The notes beneath the pieces were generated by a model, which was not told the origin of the DNA, ran no database searches, and saw only the letters and a list, made by a program, of their open reading frames with translations. The position numbers were made by a program, and so were the translations under genes. A DNA stretch of 64,000 nucleotides. Origin: Agelaius tricolor. Lineage: Eukaryota > Chordata > Aves > Passeriformes > Icteridae. The DNA lies in assembly GCA_023055355.1 (NCBI GenBank), contig JALJCS010000002.1, positions 80,935,001 to 80,999,000 on the forward strand, read 5' to 3'. Shown here piece by piece: positions 1 to 11,815 of the stretch (position 1 is the stretch's first letter; the number at the start of each line of letters is the position of its first letter).

Positions 1-3000
1 TGCTCCTTGCCATTACTGTCCGAGAGGTTGGTCTGGATGACAAGAGTCCCTCACTGTTCCACAAATTGAAAATGAAAGGCATAAATATGCACCTAACATA
101 GGGTTAAACTGAACACTTGAAAAAAGCTTGTGTGAACTGATACAGCAACTGTGTTTCAGAACTCGGCATTGTCTTGACATGGGCTGGGCACAAGGGTCTG
201 TTTATACTGGAGAAAATAGATATTGCAGAAGGAAGTCATGGCAGGCCCTGGGCTAGCTCCTGCTGGTGTCAGTGTCTAGAAAGAGCAGCACAGAAATTCT
301 ACCAGATACCATGGTTCTGGGCTGATATTTTTAGGTATGTTAAATAGATTCAAGTTTCTGGATAAACATTTCATGCACCACTGTCCCAGAAGGTTTTTCA
401 AATCTAGAGATGTAGATAGGATCCACACAAATTCATTCCAGTAATCATGCTAAGAAAATATTTTCTTCAAAGGAAAGCATTTTTTTGATCCCAATTCAGT
501 GATAATCTGGGCTCTATTCTTTAAAAAGAGGCTCAAAAGTAATTTGAATTAGAAACTGTACTATTTATATGTCCAGTAAAGGAAATACTGACAATTTCCC
601 AAAAAGTTGTGAAAGAAAATATATTGCATATATAGAATAAAGACACTAAAACTTATGTCCTTGTAAGCCTTAAGCACAAAGCTGCATGATAATATGAGCC
701 AAGGCTGAATATAGATGAAATCATGGTGGCTTTGCTTCTGTATTGTTCATCAATATTTAACTACAGTCATGGTAAAACAATCACACTAAATCAGTCATGT
801 AAAATCCTTCTGTAGTCATGGAAGAGAAGTGAATCACTTTTCAGTAGAGTTTACTCCATCAAAAGACATATGTATGAAATGAGTGGATGACTCTCCTCAC
901 GACTGTTTGTCCTTTCTCATTGATCAAAAAAGGGCAAAACACAGATGTTAACTTTTAAGAGATTATAGTCAGGTAACAATCATCTCACAACAAATCCTGG
1001 AGCCCTTTAATCTTGTCTATCTGATAGGATGTGTGGGTTTGTTTTTTTTGGGTTTTTTACTATTTACTATTTCACTGTCTGCCCTACACAAAGAAAGTCT
1101 GGGGGTTTTGGGAAAATTTTATATTTACTTCCATTTTCCAGATACCATCCTGCACTAACAAAGCATGAAAACCACTAAGTTCCAAGCCACAGCTATTGGT
1201 ACGCCTTGTTCCCTTGGCATTTCTGGCAGAAGGAGTTGTGCAATGCTTCTATTTCACCTTTGTTAAACAGAGACATACAAAGGTAGGGCTGAAATTTTCA
1301 TTGGGTTACTGAGGTCTTTCACTCTTGTGGGATGATGTCCCTCTAGTGAAGCAGGGAAGGACAGCATGAGGTGCTCACCATGATCAAGCAGGAGCTGCGA
1401 ATGCAGCTGAACACTGCTCATGGCCAAGCACAGAAGGGCTAGAGCACCACAATGGGTAAGTCCCTTGTGGCTGACAAAGGTTTTTCAGAGGTTTGAAATT
1501 TATTATTTACCTCCTATTCCCCTCTCTGAAATATTCTTTAACAGTTATGCAGAAGTGAACTTCTATCACAGGATTTTACTCGCTGAGGTCATTTATCCTC
1601 TGTACAGATAATTATATTTGAAAAAGGCTTGCGGGAAAATGGAGTAAAGAGAGAAGGAAATGGCAGATATTGGACACACTCTACAAATGCAAATTAGATT
1701 TGTGTTATCTTGGGAATGCAGACTTAAAGAAATTATTCGTTTTTTTCACTAATGCTTTGGTGAATCAAAAAAAAGGAATATCTGAATGATCTTACAAGTT
1801 TAAATAAGTAAAAAATGTAATTGTACTTCAAGAAAAAGACATCCTTGTTTATAGCAAGCATTTTTGTGTGAGAAAGCATATATTGATAAGAATAGACACA
1901 GAAAGAACAAAATTCAGCCTATGGATTCTAATTATTAACTTCATTGTTTATTGGAAGTTTTTTCAAAGGCTACAGAGGATGTCAGTAAGTCATCATAATG
2001 ACACACAAGATCTTCTCATGTCCTGCATGAGAAAAAACAGCATATGCAGCTTTCCAGAAGTGGGTTTTATTGAGCTGAGATTTCCTGTTCCAAAAGGAGT
2101 CACTTAACTCACATATTTCTGCTTTATAATTAGGAGTGTGCAGAATGCTCTGAAGGAGCTAAATCAAAAGCAATACTGCAGAGGACCTCTGGAAGGCAGA
2201 GAGGAATCAGAATAGTTAGATGACTCAGAGACAGAATAGCAAATATATTGAGAAATTATGAGAATATTTTCTGTCCTTAAAGATGACACAGCAATGAGAT
2301 TTCAAATGTCAGCCTTCAAGTATGAGCTGTAATCACTCTATTAATCATGCATAATGAACTCAAGTGTTTCAAGCAGAGATGTAGTCTTTTTGTAATATAT
2401 TGCAGGAACTACAGAGTGACAATTATGACTACATTGTTAGTAATATACTGAAAATGTTGGCAGGTTAACATACATTTCTTTAATAATCAGACATTGTTGA
2501 TTGGCATTTACTGTGTTTTATCGCTCTGTACATGAGTAATACCAGTTCAAGGAACACACAGAATAAAAAAGAAATAAGGAGTGACTTACTAAATTAAACT
2601 TATTCCTGGAGTGGAATAAGTTTTTCCACTTATGTGGAATACATAACAAAAACTGCCTTCTAGAAGTCTTTGCTTATTTCCTGTAAGAATGGAAACAAAG
2701 GAAATGTTTTATTTCTGTGTAGACAAAAACCACAAAAATGCAATCAGGATTGTAATCCCAAGGCTGATAAAACGTCAGCATTTTTTCCCACTGTGTAAAT
2801 TTGCACATCTAATGTTTGGGTTTTTTATACCCAAAAGTATTGTGAAAATATGAACAAAATTGAAGTTTTTAAAACTTTACACATTCTTTTAGCATTTATA
2901 GTAGCTTTACACTGACTTTGCTCTAAAAAACATATATGGATTTGAAAAAAATAAGCAAAGAAAATGCATACCTATATGTGTTATAATACAAACACTAAAC

Positions 3001-6000
3001 ATGAAAAATGTTGATTTACTGTAGTAATCCAAGAGAAATCTCAAATCATGTCAACTACCCTATTCTAAATAGTAAGTAACACCATTGATCATAATGTAGA
3101 CAAATTATCAGGAGGAATATGAAACTTTGAGAAAAAGCACAACATACTCATTGAACAAAACCAGTTATAACCCTTTATATAGAAATAGTCAGATGGACCA
3201 GTAACCAGAATGAGTCAGACTCAGACATGAGGGAGGGATACCATTGCCTAAACAAAGGCACTTATGGACTTCAGTAATGTAATATATTCCATTTAAAGGG
3301 CCTGGTTCTATTGATTTGTCTTAGATTGCTATTCCGTATTGAAATAAGTATTTTGTTGGAATTTACTATTTAACTCCACAGATCATGGCAATATCTTTGT
3401 TTGACGTACAGACATTTATTCATGCAAGATGAATCCCACAGCAAATGTATCAATGTAAGAATATAATGTTCTGGTTAGTGTACTGAAGATTCACTAATTA
3501 GCTTGCTGCACATGGCATCCTTTAACTTTTAGTGAAAACTGATTCTCATTTATCAATACTTGGAAAAGTTGGGGATACAAAAGACTTAGTGGCTGCTCTT
3601 TTATATCTTTAAAAAATAGTTTTAGCTTGAATTTCAAATTGAAATTTACTTTGGATTAAGAATTTATCAGTGTTAATCTAAGACACAGGAGCAGGAATTT
3701 CAACAATTTCAAAATTCATTTTGCAATAGAAAAATTAAACTAAAAATGCTTTTAAACACAAAACCAATACAGGTTTGAGTTTATGCTAAAGGATTCATTG
3801 AAAAGAATTCTTACCAACCTTAGTTGTAAGTATATATATTTTTAACAGAAACTTTAAAATTGCTTTTTCCTAATATCAGTCAAATTTATCTTGAAGAAGT
3901 CCTTCCTTGAGAATCTCTTTCTTAAGGGGAAAGAAAATAAGTAAATTTAAATATCTAAACAAAATTCAAAATAATGTAAATGCTGGACTCTATTCCATTC
4001 TTTTTTCTTTGCTCATTTTAGATTTTTTTAAAGAAATATTATATTCATTTGTACCTTTTAGAATATCTCTAGTAATATTTCATAATATTTATATAGAGTT
4101 CTGAAAATGTAGTCTCTGATAAATCTTAGAGGATCTTCTTGTGACTGGTCAAATAATAGATAGGTAATATATTCTTAGAGGGATTCATTTGAATAGAGAA
4201 GCAAGGTGATCACCTGTAGAAACCAGAGAAAAGGTGAATGCAGTTGTCAAGTAGAAAGATGATCATTAGGTGCTAATATTGGGTTTTGGGGATGGAGAAC
4301 AAAATAAGACCTCCTAATTTCTTTCCTTAATTTAATGCATAGCTTAGAAAATGTTCTTATCTACCACAGTTTTATTCAGAAACTGCTTCACAAAGCTGCA
4401 ACTAAAGCTCAAATGGACAAAGGTATGATATAGGAGAATAGGTACTATGATGGAACATAATTACTAATGATGAGGCTTGGAAATAAATTGGAAAACATTT
4501 ATACACTAATTTATGTACAGACTATAATTTATATTTTTTAATGAGGGAAATAAATTTTTGAACAATGTAATACCTATAAATCTAACAGGAAAAATAATTT
4601 TAAATTTTCCCATCTTAAGAAAATCTGGAAATGTTTTGAAACTTCTAATTAATCTGTCCTCTTATTCTGATGTGTAATCTACAATGTAGCCTAGAGTCAA
4701 TGCCCATGCTAAAAATTTTCTTGATGGTTATGATATGTCAGGTTAAATTCTCAAGACCAAATCATTCCTCTTGAAAAATGTCCTGCTCAGGGATCTATCC
4801 AGTTTTTTTTTTCAACTATGCAGTAACTTTCAATCCATCAGAATTCACCAATTTTAAAAGAACAACTTAAAGAGAACAATAAAGTGTTTTTTGTTTTCCT
4901 TTTCATCTTTCATTAAAGTGCTGTGAATTTTAAGGCAAACGAAGAGAGAGATTAGTAAACACAAAGCACTATTTAAAAGTTCGTCTTTTCTACCAGATTT
5001 CTTTTTATGTCTCTCAGATACTTTTGCTGCTGATGTGACATCCCATTGGTACTTACATAGCACAACATCCTGGTTTTTGCTACTCCTGTATTTTGCTACA
5101 ATAATGTTCCCAGTACTTTGGGAATAATTCTGTTCAAAATAAAATCTCTTAAGTGCCTGTATAGCTGTTTGGAGATTGTGTACGCTGCAGATACAGCAGA
5201 TTAACCCATCAACACGATTTTTACTTTCTTGCTAAAGTAACTTTAAAGAGACATTTTTCAAAAGGGGACAAAATGGAATGAAAAATTCATGCTCTGTATT
5301 TGTCTATATACATATGTATACATATTTATATTTTATTCAGTGATATTTTAAAAAATATTAAAAAAAGTTTTTTTATTTCAGCTTTATTAATTTCATAATT
5401 TCACATCAACTCCAAGAAGATCAAGACTTTATCATGACATGAGGTATAAAAACTCTTCAGGAAGAGCATTTCCTGTTAGTAGTTCACAGCTGAGTTTAAT
5501 GAAGAGAGATGGCTTCATCTTCAAGTCTTGATGGATCTATTAATTTAAGACTAAGATTGCCTACAATGGATGTCCAGGATATACTTTGGAATGAGTCTGG
5601 ATTTTGACTCTCAGATGAGATTTTTTGTTTCTGTGAGAACAAATGCAGTACTTGATATCTGAATTATGAAGGCAGAAAGAATATTAAATTTTTTTTTCAA
5701 TGAAAACAGAATAAAAAGATGAAATTCAGTTTAATTATCAAGAGTTTAAAAATTTCTGTAAATTTTGTTGTTTTCTGTAACAGTTTTCTAATAATAATTT
5801 CACTTGATATATCACCCAATACCCCAGTTATAAAGAGATCCCATATTCCCTGTGTCTAAACTTTGCCTAAACTACACAATGTAGGGGGGTACTACCATGA
5901 TAATGATGAGCTTCTCTATTTTATGTCACTCTATTCACCCAGTACTTTGAAAAGATTTCTGTGTCTATCTCAACAAGCACTGCCAACAGGTAAGTAAACT

Positions 6001-6837
6001 CATTCATTACTGAAAGATAAAAGAAAATATGTATATAATATGCTCTTCAATTTGCTGCAACGATCTTCTTGCATCACAGGTTTCTCCTTCACACAACATT
6101 GTCTCAGAGTTAAAATCATCTTCTATATTCCCATAACAGCTAGAGCACTCGTTCAGAAAATGAACTTTACAACTTAGTTAACCAAAAGAAATTCACAGCT
6201 CATGACTCCTGTGAGCCAGGTTGAGGAAGGACATGTAGAACCTTAAATACACCAGGTAATTTTCAATGGAATTTGATAAATATCATTTACTTTGGCTAAC
6301 ATATCACGAAGATCAAGTTAAATAGAAAGTTCCAATTTAGGCACACGTTTTGTCAGGCATATCAGGTACAGGTTAATATACATTAGGTCATAGTGACCAT
6401 ACCCATCTAAAAGTAACATGAGTTACAGTGTGTTATGTCTTCACTAGGAGGAGCATAGTAAACTCCCTGGTTTCTGTGAACAGATGAATCAAAGTAATTG
6501 CTCACTGTCAGAGAATAACAACTAAGAGGAAGGGAAGGAAAATAAAATGGATGGTGTGAAAAATATTTGGAGAGAAAAAAGAACGATTGGAACAATGTGG
6601 AAAGAAGCAAAGTATTCAGAAGTGAAACCATATAAATGATGACAGGAAATACTAGTCATCCCTACCTTATTCAAAAGAAAGATGTTTCTCTGATTTTCTA
6701 TCTGACATGGCAAGAGATACATTTTGTGTGCCTTAAGGCAACCAAGATTTAAAAATGCAGTCTAAGATGGTCTTGCAAGATCCTTCTTACACACTGAAGA
6801 CAAATAAGCACTTCTACCTAATTTTTTTGTTTAACTT
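1..6837. other. Unique AT-rich non-coding DNA
   Basis: No gene, RNA gene or recognisable transposon was found. All open frames are under 80 codons, overlap at random on both strands and resemble no family I know. The stretch holds scattered A and T runs, a pair of adjacent perfect hairpins near 2.6 kb (listed separately), a 14-bp AT palindrome around 5307-5320, and a short open segment near 1380-1452 ending before a GGTAAGT splice-donor-like site (see findings). It is best read as intergenic or intronic DNA. Confidence 0.75.
2596..2639. repeat. Two adjacent perfect hairpins
   Basis: Positions 2596-2606 and 2613-2623 are exact reverse complements of 11 bases around a 6-base loop. Immediately after, 2624-2629 and 2634-2639 pair as a perfect 6-base stem with a 4-base loop. 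Both stems lie in unique AT-rich DNA. There is no sign of a larger transposon with terminal inverted repeats, and no function is claimed. Confidence 0.7.
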
Positions 6838-7374
6838 TGCTGGGTTTTAACCCTGGCCTGCAGCTAAACACCATTCAGCTGCTCATTCACTTCCCCCTGG
6901 TGGGATAGGGGAAAGTATTGGGAGGGTAAAAGTGGGAAAACTTGTGGGTTGGGATAAAGTCAAATAAGGAAAGACACACACACAAAGAAAAACAAAGAAA
7001 GTATTCACCCCTTCCTGCAGGCAGGAAGGTGCTCAACCATCTTCATCACATGTAAAAGTGAGTTTTGACAAGACAAACATGATTTCAACTGTAACCCACT
7101 TCCTCCTACTTCCCACAGAGCTTTATGTGCTGAGCATGATGCTACATGGTATGGAATGTCCCTTGGGTCAGCTGGGATCAGCTGTCCCAGCTTTTTCCTC
7201 TCCCAAATACCTCAGCACCCTCAGCATCCTTGCTGGTGGGGTGGGATGAGAAGCAGAAAAAGTGCTGTTAAGAACTGCTCATCGGTATCAGAAACATCCC
7301 TTCATTATCAACATTGTTTCCAGCAGAAGTCCAAAATCTAACCCCATACCACTCTCCCCCTGCCAAAAATAGCA
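6838..7374 (-). mobile_element. Solo LTR, family A copy 1 (avian endogenous retrovirus)
   Basis: Read on the minus strand this is one of three copies in the window of the same LTR family; the others start near 13932 and 34479. Shared landmarks in order on the plus strand are a TTTAACCC-type U5 end with a CAGCTAAACACC-like block, a purine stretch with GGGATAGGGGAAAG, the AACTTGTGGGTTGGGATAAAG block, a GCAGGAAGGTGCTCAACCATC block, a GTGCTGAGCATGATGC block just upstream of the transcription start region, the CCCTTGGGTCAGCTGGGATC block, and a TTATCAACATTGTTT block near the U3 start. The last 30 bases are degraded, and no target duplication is visible. No internal retroviral sequence lies on either side, so it is a solo LTR left by recombination. 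It directly abuts a CR1 tail on its right. Confidence 0.8.
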
Positions 7375-7377
7375 GAT

Positions 7378-7646
7378 TGAGAGTTAGGAAAATAGGATGA
7401 AGCAATGGCCAGAAGCTGAGTTGGAGAAGGTTTAGGCTGGATATTAGAAAAAGGGGTTTCACCTCAAGGGTGTTTGGGAAGTGGTCACAGCACCAAGACT
7501 CACATAGTTCAAGAAGTGTTAGGACAATGCTCTCAGGAACAAGGTGTGACTTTTGGGGATGGTCTTGAGCAGGGCCAGGAGCTGAACTCAGTGGACCTTG
7601 TCGGTCCCTTCCAACCCAGCACATTCTGTATTTCTGTGACTTTCTG
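7378..7646 (+). mobile_element. CR1 LINE 3' fragment
   Basis: The 3' end of a chicken-repeat-1 type LINE in plus orientation. It carries the run TTTAGGCTGGATATTAGAAA, then GAAGTGGTCACAGCACCAAG, TTCAAGAAGTGTTAGGACAA, TGACTTTTGGGGATGGTC and GGTCCCTTCCAACCCAGCA, ending in a degenerate ATTCTGTATTTCTGTGA tail, which is the usual order in this family. Relative to the usual pattern a block after the CACC (the 'GGTGGTTGGGCACTGGAACAG' region) is missing, so there is a small internal deletion. It is 5'-truncated like most CR1 copies. Overlapping open frames on both strands here are by-products of this repeat. Confidence 0.88.
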
Positions 7647-9490
7647 CAGCTGTCATCAACTGTGGGAAGGAAAAAAAAAATATAAAAGTAGCAGTTCTTT
7701 TCCTTCAAACAGCATAAATTAGGTACGATGACTGCTACACACTGCTAATCACCTCAGTCATATAATTGAATATTCATAATTTTCATAAAAGAAACTAGAA
7801 TAACTTGGTTCTTTCTAATATCCATTTCAAAGTAAGCCTTTAAATTTGATTTCTCAACACATTTGTTAAACAACATCTGAAATGCTTATATACTTACTTG
7901 TTTTCTTCCAAAATGGAGAAACTTAGTAACATTTTTGAGGGTTAATCTGAAGCTTCATCTCGATGTCTTAATATGTGACACAACTCAGTTTCATCTAAAG
8001 GACAAAAATGAAAGATTACATTGCCATCTAACCAGCAGAGACTGAAGTTTGTATTTCTGTATAACATCAAAAAGCATCTGCTTCTTATTTAAGTAATTGT
8101 TTTTATGCACTAAGAGTGTGCCTCAGCCTCACATGCAGATTTTGGCCCCATATGCATCCTTGATTAGTGCCTTCTTTGGCTGAAAGGTCATGTTATGCTT
8201 TCACAGTTATTACTTGAGAAGAAAGAGAAATGAAAGAAAAGAAGGAAGGGAGACACAAAAATTTGTCATATTTTTTTCTTGAGCTTCTTGGACTATGGCA
8301 GATTTTCCTTTCTCTAGTTACATTTCATGCTTCCCTGCCAGTGCTTCCTATTTTAGAAACACTGATTTAAATAAAAGATACTAAAGTTTTTCAATAGTAT
8401 TGAAAATGCCTATGAATTTCGGGCCTTTTCTAAAGGTAAACAGTCACCTATTCTGGTTGGAAGACGGAAGGCAGCAAAGTAATAAAAAAGGACATTAAAA
8501 CCATCAGTCAAATTTGAATAAATTTCAGCTTAAATTGTCAAATGAGTGAAAAATCAAAAAAAAACCTAATTCTATACATGAATTACTGGGAAACAAATAT
8601 GCTAAATATGATAAAGTGGCAAAATAGTATTCCATTCTCCTGTAGAAAATAGCTTAAAGCCTGGGTCTGTGTTCATCTTTGTCCTACTTGTACTGAAGTC
8701 CTAAAACACACGCCAGAGTACAAACTAATATTCATTCTAATATTAACATGGATAACGTTAGAATAAAGAAAGGTAAGACTGCAATGGCAGAGAAGGCCAT
8801 TAAAATTATTTTTATATTAGCAACAAAGAAAACAGTTTCCAGGGGAAAATCATCAAATAAATGATCGCATTGTCATTATTTAGTCATGACTTCAGTGTTG
8901 AAAAAATAAGTAAATGGATTTTTTTCACTCAGGTTTCAACAAGCTTAGCTTTTTCTTGAATAATCTCACTATCACACTTAATTAGCTATTACAGTTGCTT
9001 TGGGAAACAAAGAAATATCAAGAGACCACCTGGGATTAGTTTTCTTCAAAGGCATCTTGATGTTAGCATCACCTTTTGCAGCAATATTTTACAGAAGCAT
9101 GAATAACAACTGTTCACTCTGTTACTAGCACATGGTGAATGGGTAGAAAGAGTGTGTTTTTTCTTCAGTCAAACAGGAAAGAGGCCATTTTCCAAATTCC
9201 TTTAAGCTTTGAATCAGTAAAATTAAACACAGAATCAAACTTAATGTATTAAAAATATGCAAAGGCACGTTTGCCTAAGTCATACTCAGTTGAGCATAAA
9301 AACAGTAGGAAAGAAACCAATACTAAACAGGGCCCACTACATTTTTAGCTCTTATGCTCATTGGATGGGTTTACCAGTTACATCTTGATGCTTTCATTCA
9401 CCTGACTTCCACGTTACTATGCAAACCACTTATACACATGAAGGTTTTAAAGAAATTTTTTTTTTCTCTGTCTGTTGATACTATTCATAG
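7647..9490. other. Unique AT-rich non-coding DNA
   Basis: No gene or repeat was recognised. A block around 8820-8930 contains several TAAT/ATTA-type sites and a TAGTCATGACT palindrome. It could be a conserved element, but that needs alignment. Confidence 0.65.
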
Positions 9491-9925
9491 AAATATTAAG
9501 ATTGGAAATTACCTCTAAGATCATCAAGTCCAACAGTCAGCCCAGCACCACCACCATTAAACCACATCCACCATTAAACCATGTCCTCAAGTATCATATC
9601 CACACATTTTTGGAACACTTCCTGGGAGGATGACTTCACTGCTTCCCTGAGCAACCTGTTCCAATGCTTTACATCCTTTTCTGTGGGTTTTTTTCCTCTA
9701 GAACCCAAACCAAACCTCCCCCGGTGCAACTTAAGGCAAACTTCTCCCATCCTGTAATTGTTATCTGTGAGAAGAGGCTGACACCCACCTCACCACAACC
9801 ACCTGTCAGATAGTTGTAGAAAGTGAAAAGCTCCTCCCTGAGCCTCCATTTTGCAGACTAAATAACGCCAGCTCTCTGAGCTGCTCCTCATGTGACATGC
9901 TCCATTCCTTCTTCTCTCTCTTAGT
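9491..9925 (-). mobile_element. CR1 LINE 3' fragment, old
   Basis: Minus-orientation CR1. The 3' end lies at the left, with AAGATTGGAAATTACCTCTAAGATCATCAAGTCCAAC in degraded form. It continues through the AACCATGTCC block, the TTCCCTGAGCAACCTGTTCCAATGC block, the AACTTCTCCCATCCTGTAATTG block and CTCTCTGAGCTGCTCCTCAT at the right. Divergence from the family pattern is high, including a tandem duplication of ACCACATCCACCATTAAACC type near 9550-9580, so this is an ancient copy. No ORF2 coding potential remains. Confidence 0.85.
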
Positions 9926-10564
9926 TATCAGATTTTTGTTCTCTCTGCATTTTGTTTCCTTGATTGACTCCTATTTCCCCAAATCCTGTTTCAGGATTAG
10001 TCATTGACTAGTTTTTGCACAGGTCTTTTTTTTGTGCTCTATGTCATTTTATTGCTTAAGCTAAATTGAAGTTAATAGAAATTAATGATAGACAAGAACT
10101 CTTTAGCTCTTTTATGTAAATCAGCCATACATGGTGGATATTTGGCAAAAGTATAACAGAATTTATTCAAACTCCTATGAATTTTGTTACTAAGAAATGT
10201 TTAAAATAAATTGAGTTCTTTATACATCTACCTTATTTTCATGGACTGCCAAATTTTTGTTTATGCCATATACTTGACTAATGTTTTACTGACTGTAATT
10301 GCAAGGTTCTCCTTTTCACTGCTAATAAATTCGGTCTGTGTACTCTTCTGCTATCCTTTTAACTTTTTAGTTTTGAATTTTCCTCCTATGTGTTATTTTT
10401 TTAGTATGTCACACTGGAAATATTTCATTTCGGATCTAAAGCACTAAATTTGGTGGCTGAATTTCATACCTTGGGGATAAAACCTCAACAAAGTCTTTTC
10501 AGCTTCTATTTTTAACAGAAGTGTGGAACTTTTCACTGGATATAAAATTAGGAGCAGTCTTGGT

Positions 10565-10670
10565 GTACTGTAAATACAGTCATAATACTGTATACAGTAT
10601 TATTTACAGTTAAATATATTATATGTATATTTATTATATACAGTAATAAATACTGTAAATAATACACCGT
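10565..10670. repeat. Palindromic TACTGTAAATA repeat cluster
   Basis: The segment is built from repeats of a TACTGTA(A/T)A motif in both orientations. At its centre, 10582-10603 is a perfect 22-base palindrome. Further copies of the motif lie near 10566, 10605, 10641 and 10650, separated by a TATATTATATGTATA-type stretch. The whole could extrude as a cruciform. It is a local simple-repeat expansion, with no mobile-element boundary visible. Confidence 0.7.
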
Positions 10671-11791
10671 AAAGGCATTTGTCTTCTATATACTCTTTAA
10701 AACATTTTCTAATGGCTACAACTTCCCTAGACACTCAGTTTATATACTACTTCTGAAAAATAATTTTTCCCAGTTTATAAAAATGAACTTCAAATTCATT
10801 CACATATCTTGGTATTTATAGTCATTGGAAGGTCTTTCTTCTAAGTGGATTTTCCTGTATGTCAGTTTAGGCTTCATTAAACAATGCACTACAGCTCATT
10901 TTCCAAGGCTAGATATCAATGAGACATGGAGATGGCCAATGCCACTGCTGCCCAAACATCTGTGTTGTGTAAGTACTTTGTAGTGAGATATTATATTGAG
11001 GTATTGCTATGTTCAAGTCTTTTATGCTCCTTCTTGTTGCATTTCAGGAAGATGCAAAAATCTTAGCTTGTCAGTATTTTTTTAACTCAGTTATTTCAGG
11101 ACTGAGTACCCTTCTACCTGTTTAAAGTGTTAACTTCAGTTGTTAAATCAGAAACACCTCTGCCCAGCTGGATTCTAACAAAGTTAAACATGATGCTGTA
11201 ATCCTGTGCCCCATGGTTAACCATGATTGCCACTGCTAGTATCGAGCCAAAGGCTTTGTACTCTGTCTGCAAAACTTCAAGAATGAGGCTTTACAGACTT
11301 TGTCCGAAATTTTTTCCACTTGCATGGAAAAGAGCACAATTTGGTGGAGGAATCTAGAGAAGAATTTCACCATATGTGTAGCAAGAAGAGAGCAGGTAGG
11401 GATAACTCCCTGGAAAAATAAGTGAATGAACAACCTCTTTTCACAGAAAGAATGAACTGATACAAGGGACATTTACCAGTAACATGCATTATTTTGTGCT
11501 TTCTCTTGGTAAGAACATCAACCATGCTCAGAAATTTGGTCCAAATCCTGTGTATTGCTATATGTGTTTTCCCATGACATAGGCTCAAAAGACTCCATCC
11601 ACTCATTCAAGCAAACAACAGAAAAACCAAACAAGGTCACAATTTCAGTAAGGTCTAAGGAGTCTGAGACCCCTAGCAGGTTATCCAAAGTAAATGCTTA
11701 GGACAAGTGATTGAACCAAGAGCTTTGTCTTGCAGAGACACACTCAATGCTGCCCTTATGAAGAAATGCTAACACCCTTCAGAAACAGAGG

Positions 11792-11815
11792 CAAAATCAT
11801 AGAATTGTAGAATAA
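11792..11815 (-). mobile_element. Possible CR1 3' terminal stub
   Basis: A short AAATCATAGAATTGTAGAAT match to the reverse complement of the CR1 3' terminal octamer repeats (ATTCTATGA units). Nothing upstream continues the CR1 pattern, so it is either a very short insertion or a chance match. Confidence 0.35.

Noticed and set aside
7268..7708. 146-codon minus frame
   Set aside because: It spans the end of the family-A LTR and the antisense strand of a CR1 tail, so it is chimeric repeat sequence.
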